Assembly (NCBI GenBank): GCA_030639985.1
Contig: DAOWKG010000294.1
Span: 1-7,118 of the forward strand
Source of the DNA: Desulfuromonadaceae bacterium
GTDB taxonomy: Bacteria > Desulfobacterota > Desulfuromonadia > Desulfuromonadales > Geopsychrobacteraceae
DNA: 7,118 bases
Reading direction: 5' to 3'
This document shows positions 6,425 to 7,118 of the stretch, piece by piece. Each line of letters begins with the position of its first letter. The stretch's first letter is position 1. The translations under genes were made by a program, and so were the position numbers. The notes under the pieces are model-generated. The model was given only the letters and a program-made list of their open reading frames with translations. It did no database searches and was not told the DNA's origin.

Positions 6425-7118
6425 TTAGTCGCTGATAGAGGTTTTTAATTCAACAATAAACTTTGCAACTTCAGACTGTAACTTTTCACTTTGCCCATAC
6501 TTTTCGACAATTTTAACCAGAGCACTGCCAACGACAACGCCATCAGCAAATTCCCCGACAGCACGGGCATCTTCTGCCGTGGCAATGCCAAATCCGACTC
6601 CAACCGGAACGCTGGACAGTCCCCTTAATTCGGTAACTGCCGCCTTGATAGCGGCCGGAGAAATCTTTTGGGCACCCGTAACACCGGTCATCGAAACATA
6701 ATAAATATAACCACTGGCAGCGGCAGCCAAACGCTTCATCCGGGGCAGCGGGGTGGTCGGTGCCAGCAGGGTAATCAAATCGATTCCAACCTGCTGCAAA
6801 AACCCGTCAATTTCCCCTGCCTCTTCGGGCGGCAAATCGACCAGCAACAGAGCATCAACTCCGGCAGCGGCAGCATCCCGAGCAAACCGTTCGGCACCGT
6901 AACAAAAAACCGGGTTATAATACCCCATCAACACCAACGGGATCTGATTGGTTTTACGTACCTCGGTGACCAGTTGCAGCACCCCAGCAAGGGTAGCCCC
7001 AGCAGCAAGTGCCCGTTCTGATGCCGCTTGAATCGTTGGACCATCTGCCATTGGATCAGAAAACGGTACCCCCAGTTCAATTAAATCGGCACCGGCAGCG
7101 GTAAGGGTATGAATCAGC
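6425..7118 (-). CDS. trpA: Tryptophan synthase alpha subunit (5' end cut by window edge)
   Basis: Alpha subunit of tryptophan synthase. It splits indole-3-glycerol phosphate into glyceraldehyde 3-phosphate and indole, which is channelled to TrpB. About 230 residues of a TIM barrel are visible; judging from the position of the catalytic glutamate, roughly 35 N-terminal residues lie beyond the right edge. Visible: ELGVPFSDPMADGPTIQ, holding the catalytic glutamate (codon at 7076-7078, E49 in Salmonella) and catalytic aspartate (the D of MADGP, D60); VLMGYYNPVFCYG; GVDALLLVDLPPEE; a YIYYVSMTGVTG loop; and phosphate-binding GVGFGIAT and VVVGSALVKI near the C-terminus. All key residues are intact. 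The ATG at 7051 lies inside the active-site motif and is not the start. It is presumably preceded by trpB outside the window (inference), and it ends 106 bases before accD, the widest gap here. Confidence 0.97.
   Translation of the reverse strand, partial: LIHTLTAAGADLIELGVPFSDPMADGPTIQAASERALAAGATLAGVLQLVTEVRKTNQIPLVLMGYYNPVFCYGAERFARDAAAAGVDALLLVDLPPEEAGEIDGFLQQVGIDLITLLAPTTPLPRMKRLAAAASGYIYYVSMTGVTGAQKISPAAIKAAVTELRGLSSVPVGVGFGIATAEDARAVGEFADGVVVGSALVKIVEKYGQSEKLQSEVAKFIVELKTSISD

Noticed and set aside
7049..7051. ATG as the start of trpA
   Set aside because: The frame continues upstream to the window edge and carries the catalytic glutamate before this ATG, so the gene is simply truncated by the window.
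1..7118. Defence system, mobile element, CRISPR array or biosynthetic cluster
   Set aside because: Every long coding stretch is accounted for by a recognised core gene; no direct-repeat arrays, terminal inverted repeats, transposase or integrase motifs were seen.

Overview
The window is a compact, single-direction stretch of housekeeping genes, all on the minus strand. Read in the direction of transcription (right to left) the order is trpA (5' end cut by the right edge), accD, folC, lptD, a small ftsB/divIC-family gene, and argS (3' end cut by the left edge, probably only a few codons short). Almost all of the sequence is coding. Gaps along the direction of transcription are about 106, 66, 55, 15 and 8 bases, so the last three genes are especially tightly packed. 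No rRNA, tRNA, CRISPR array, insertion sequence, phage gene or convincing terminator was seen, and no stretch of more than 300 bases lacks a gene.

Organism: LptD with a signal peptide means a Gram-negative, LPS-type outer membrane. The order trpA-accD-folC followed by outer-membrane, division and argS genes resembles, from memory, that of Desulfuromonadales (Geobacter/Pelobacter/Desulfuromonas relatives, Desulfobacterota). This assignment is an inference from gene order and protein flavour; no database search was run.

How the genes fit together: TrpA makes indole for the last step of tryptophan synthesis. AccD is the beta carboxyltransferase subunit of acetyl-CoA carboxylase and supplies malonyl-CoA for fatty acids, and so for membrane lipid and lipid A. 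FolC adds glutamate to folates. LptD is the outer-membrane gate that inserts LPS. The FtsB-like protein is a one-pass divisome coiled-coil protein. ArgS charges tRNA-Arg. Their shared logic appears to be growth rather than one pathway: envelope lipid supply, LPS export, division and translation in one probable transcription unit.

The region is ordinary core genome and I found no undescribed system. The points most worth a second look are modest: an LptD with only two cysteines, placed to form one inter-domain disulfide; a seven-codon ORF and a TATAAT box just ahead of the GTG start of folC; a dyad in the trpA-accD gap; and the argS ribosome binding site lying inside the last codons of the division gene.
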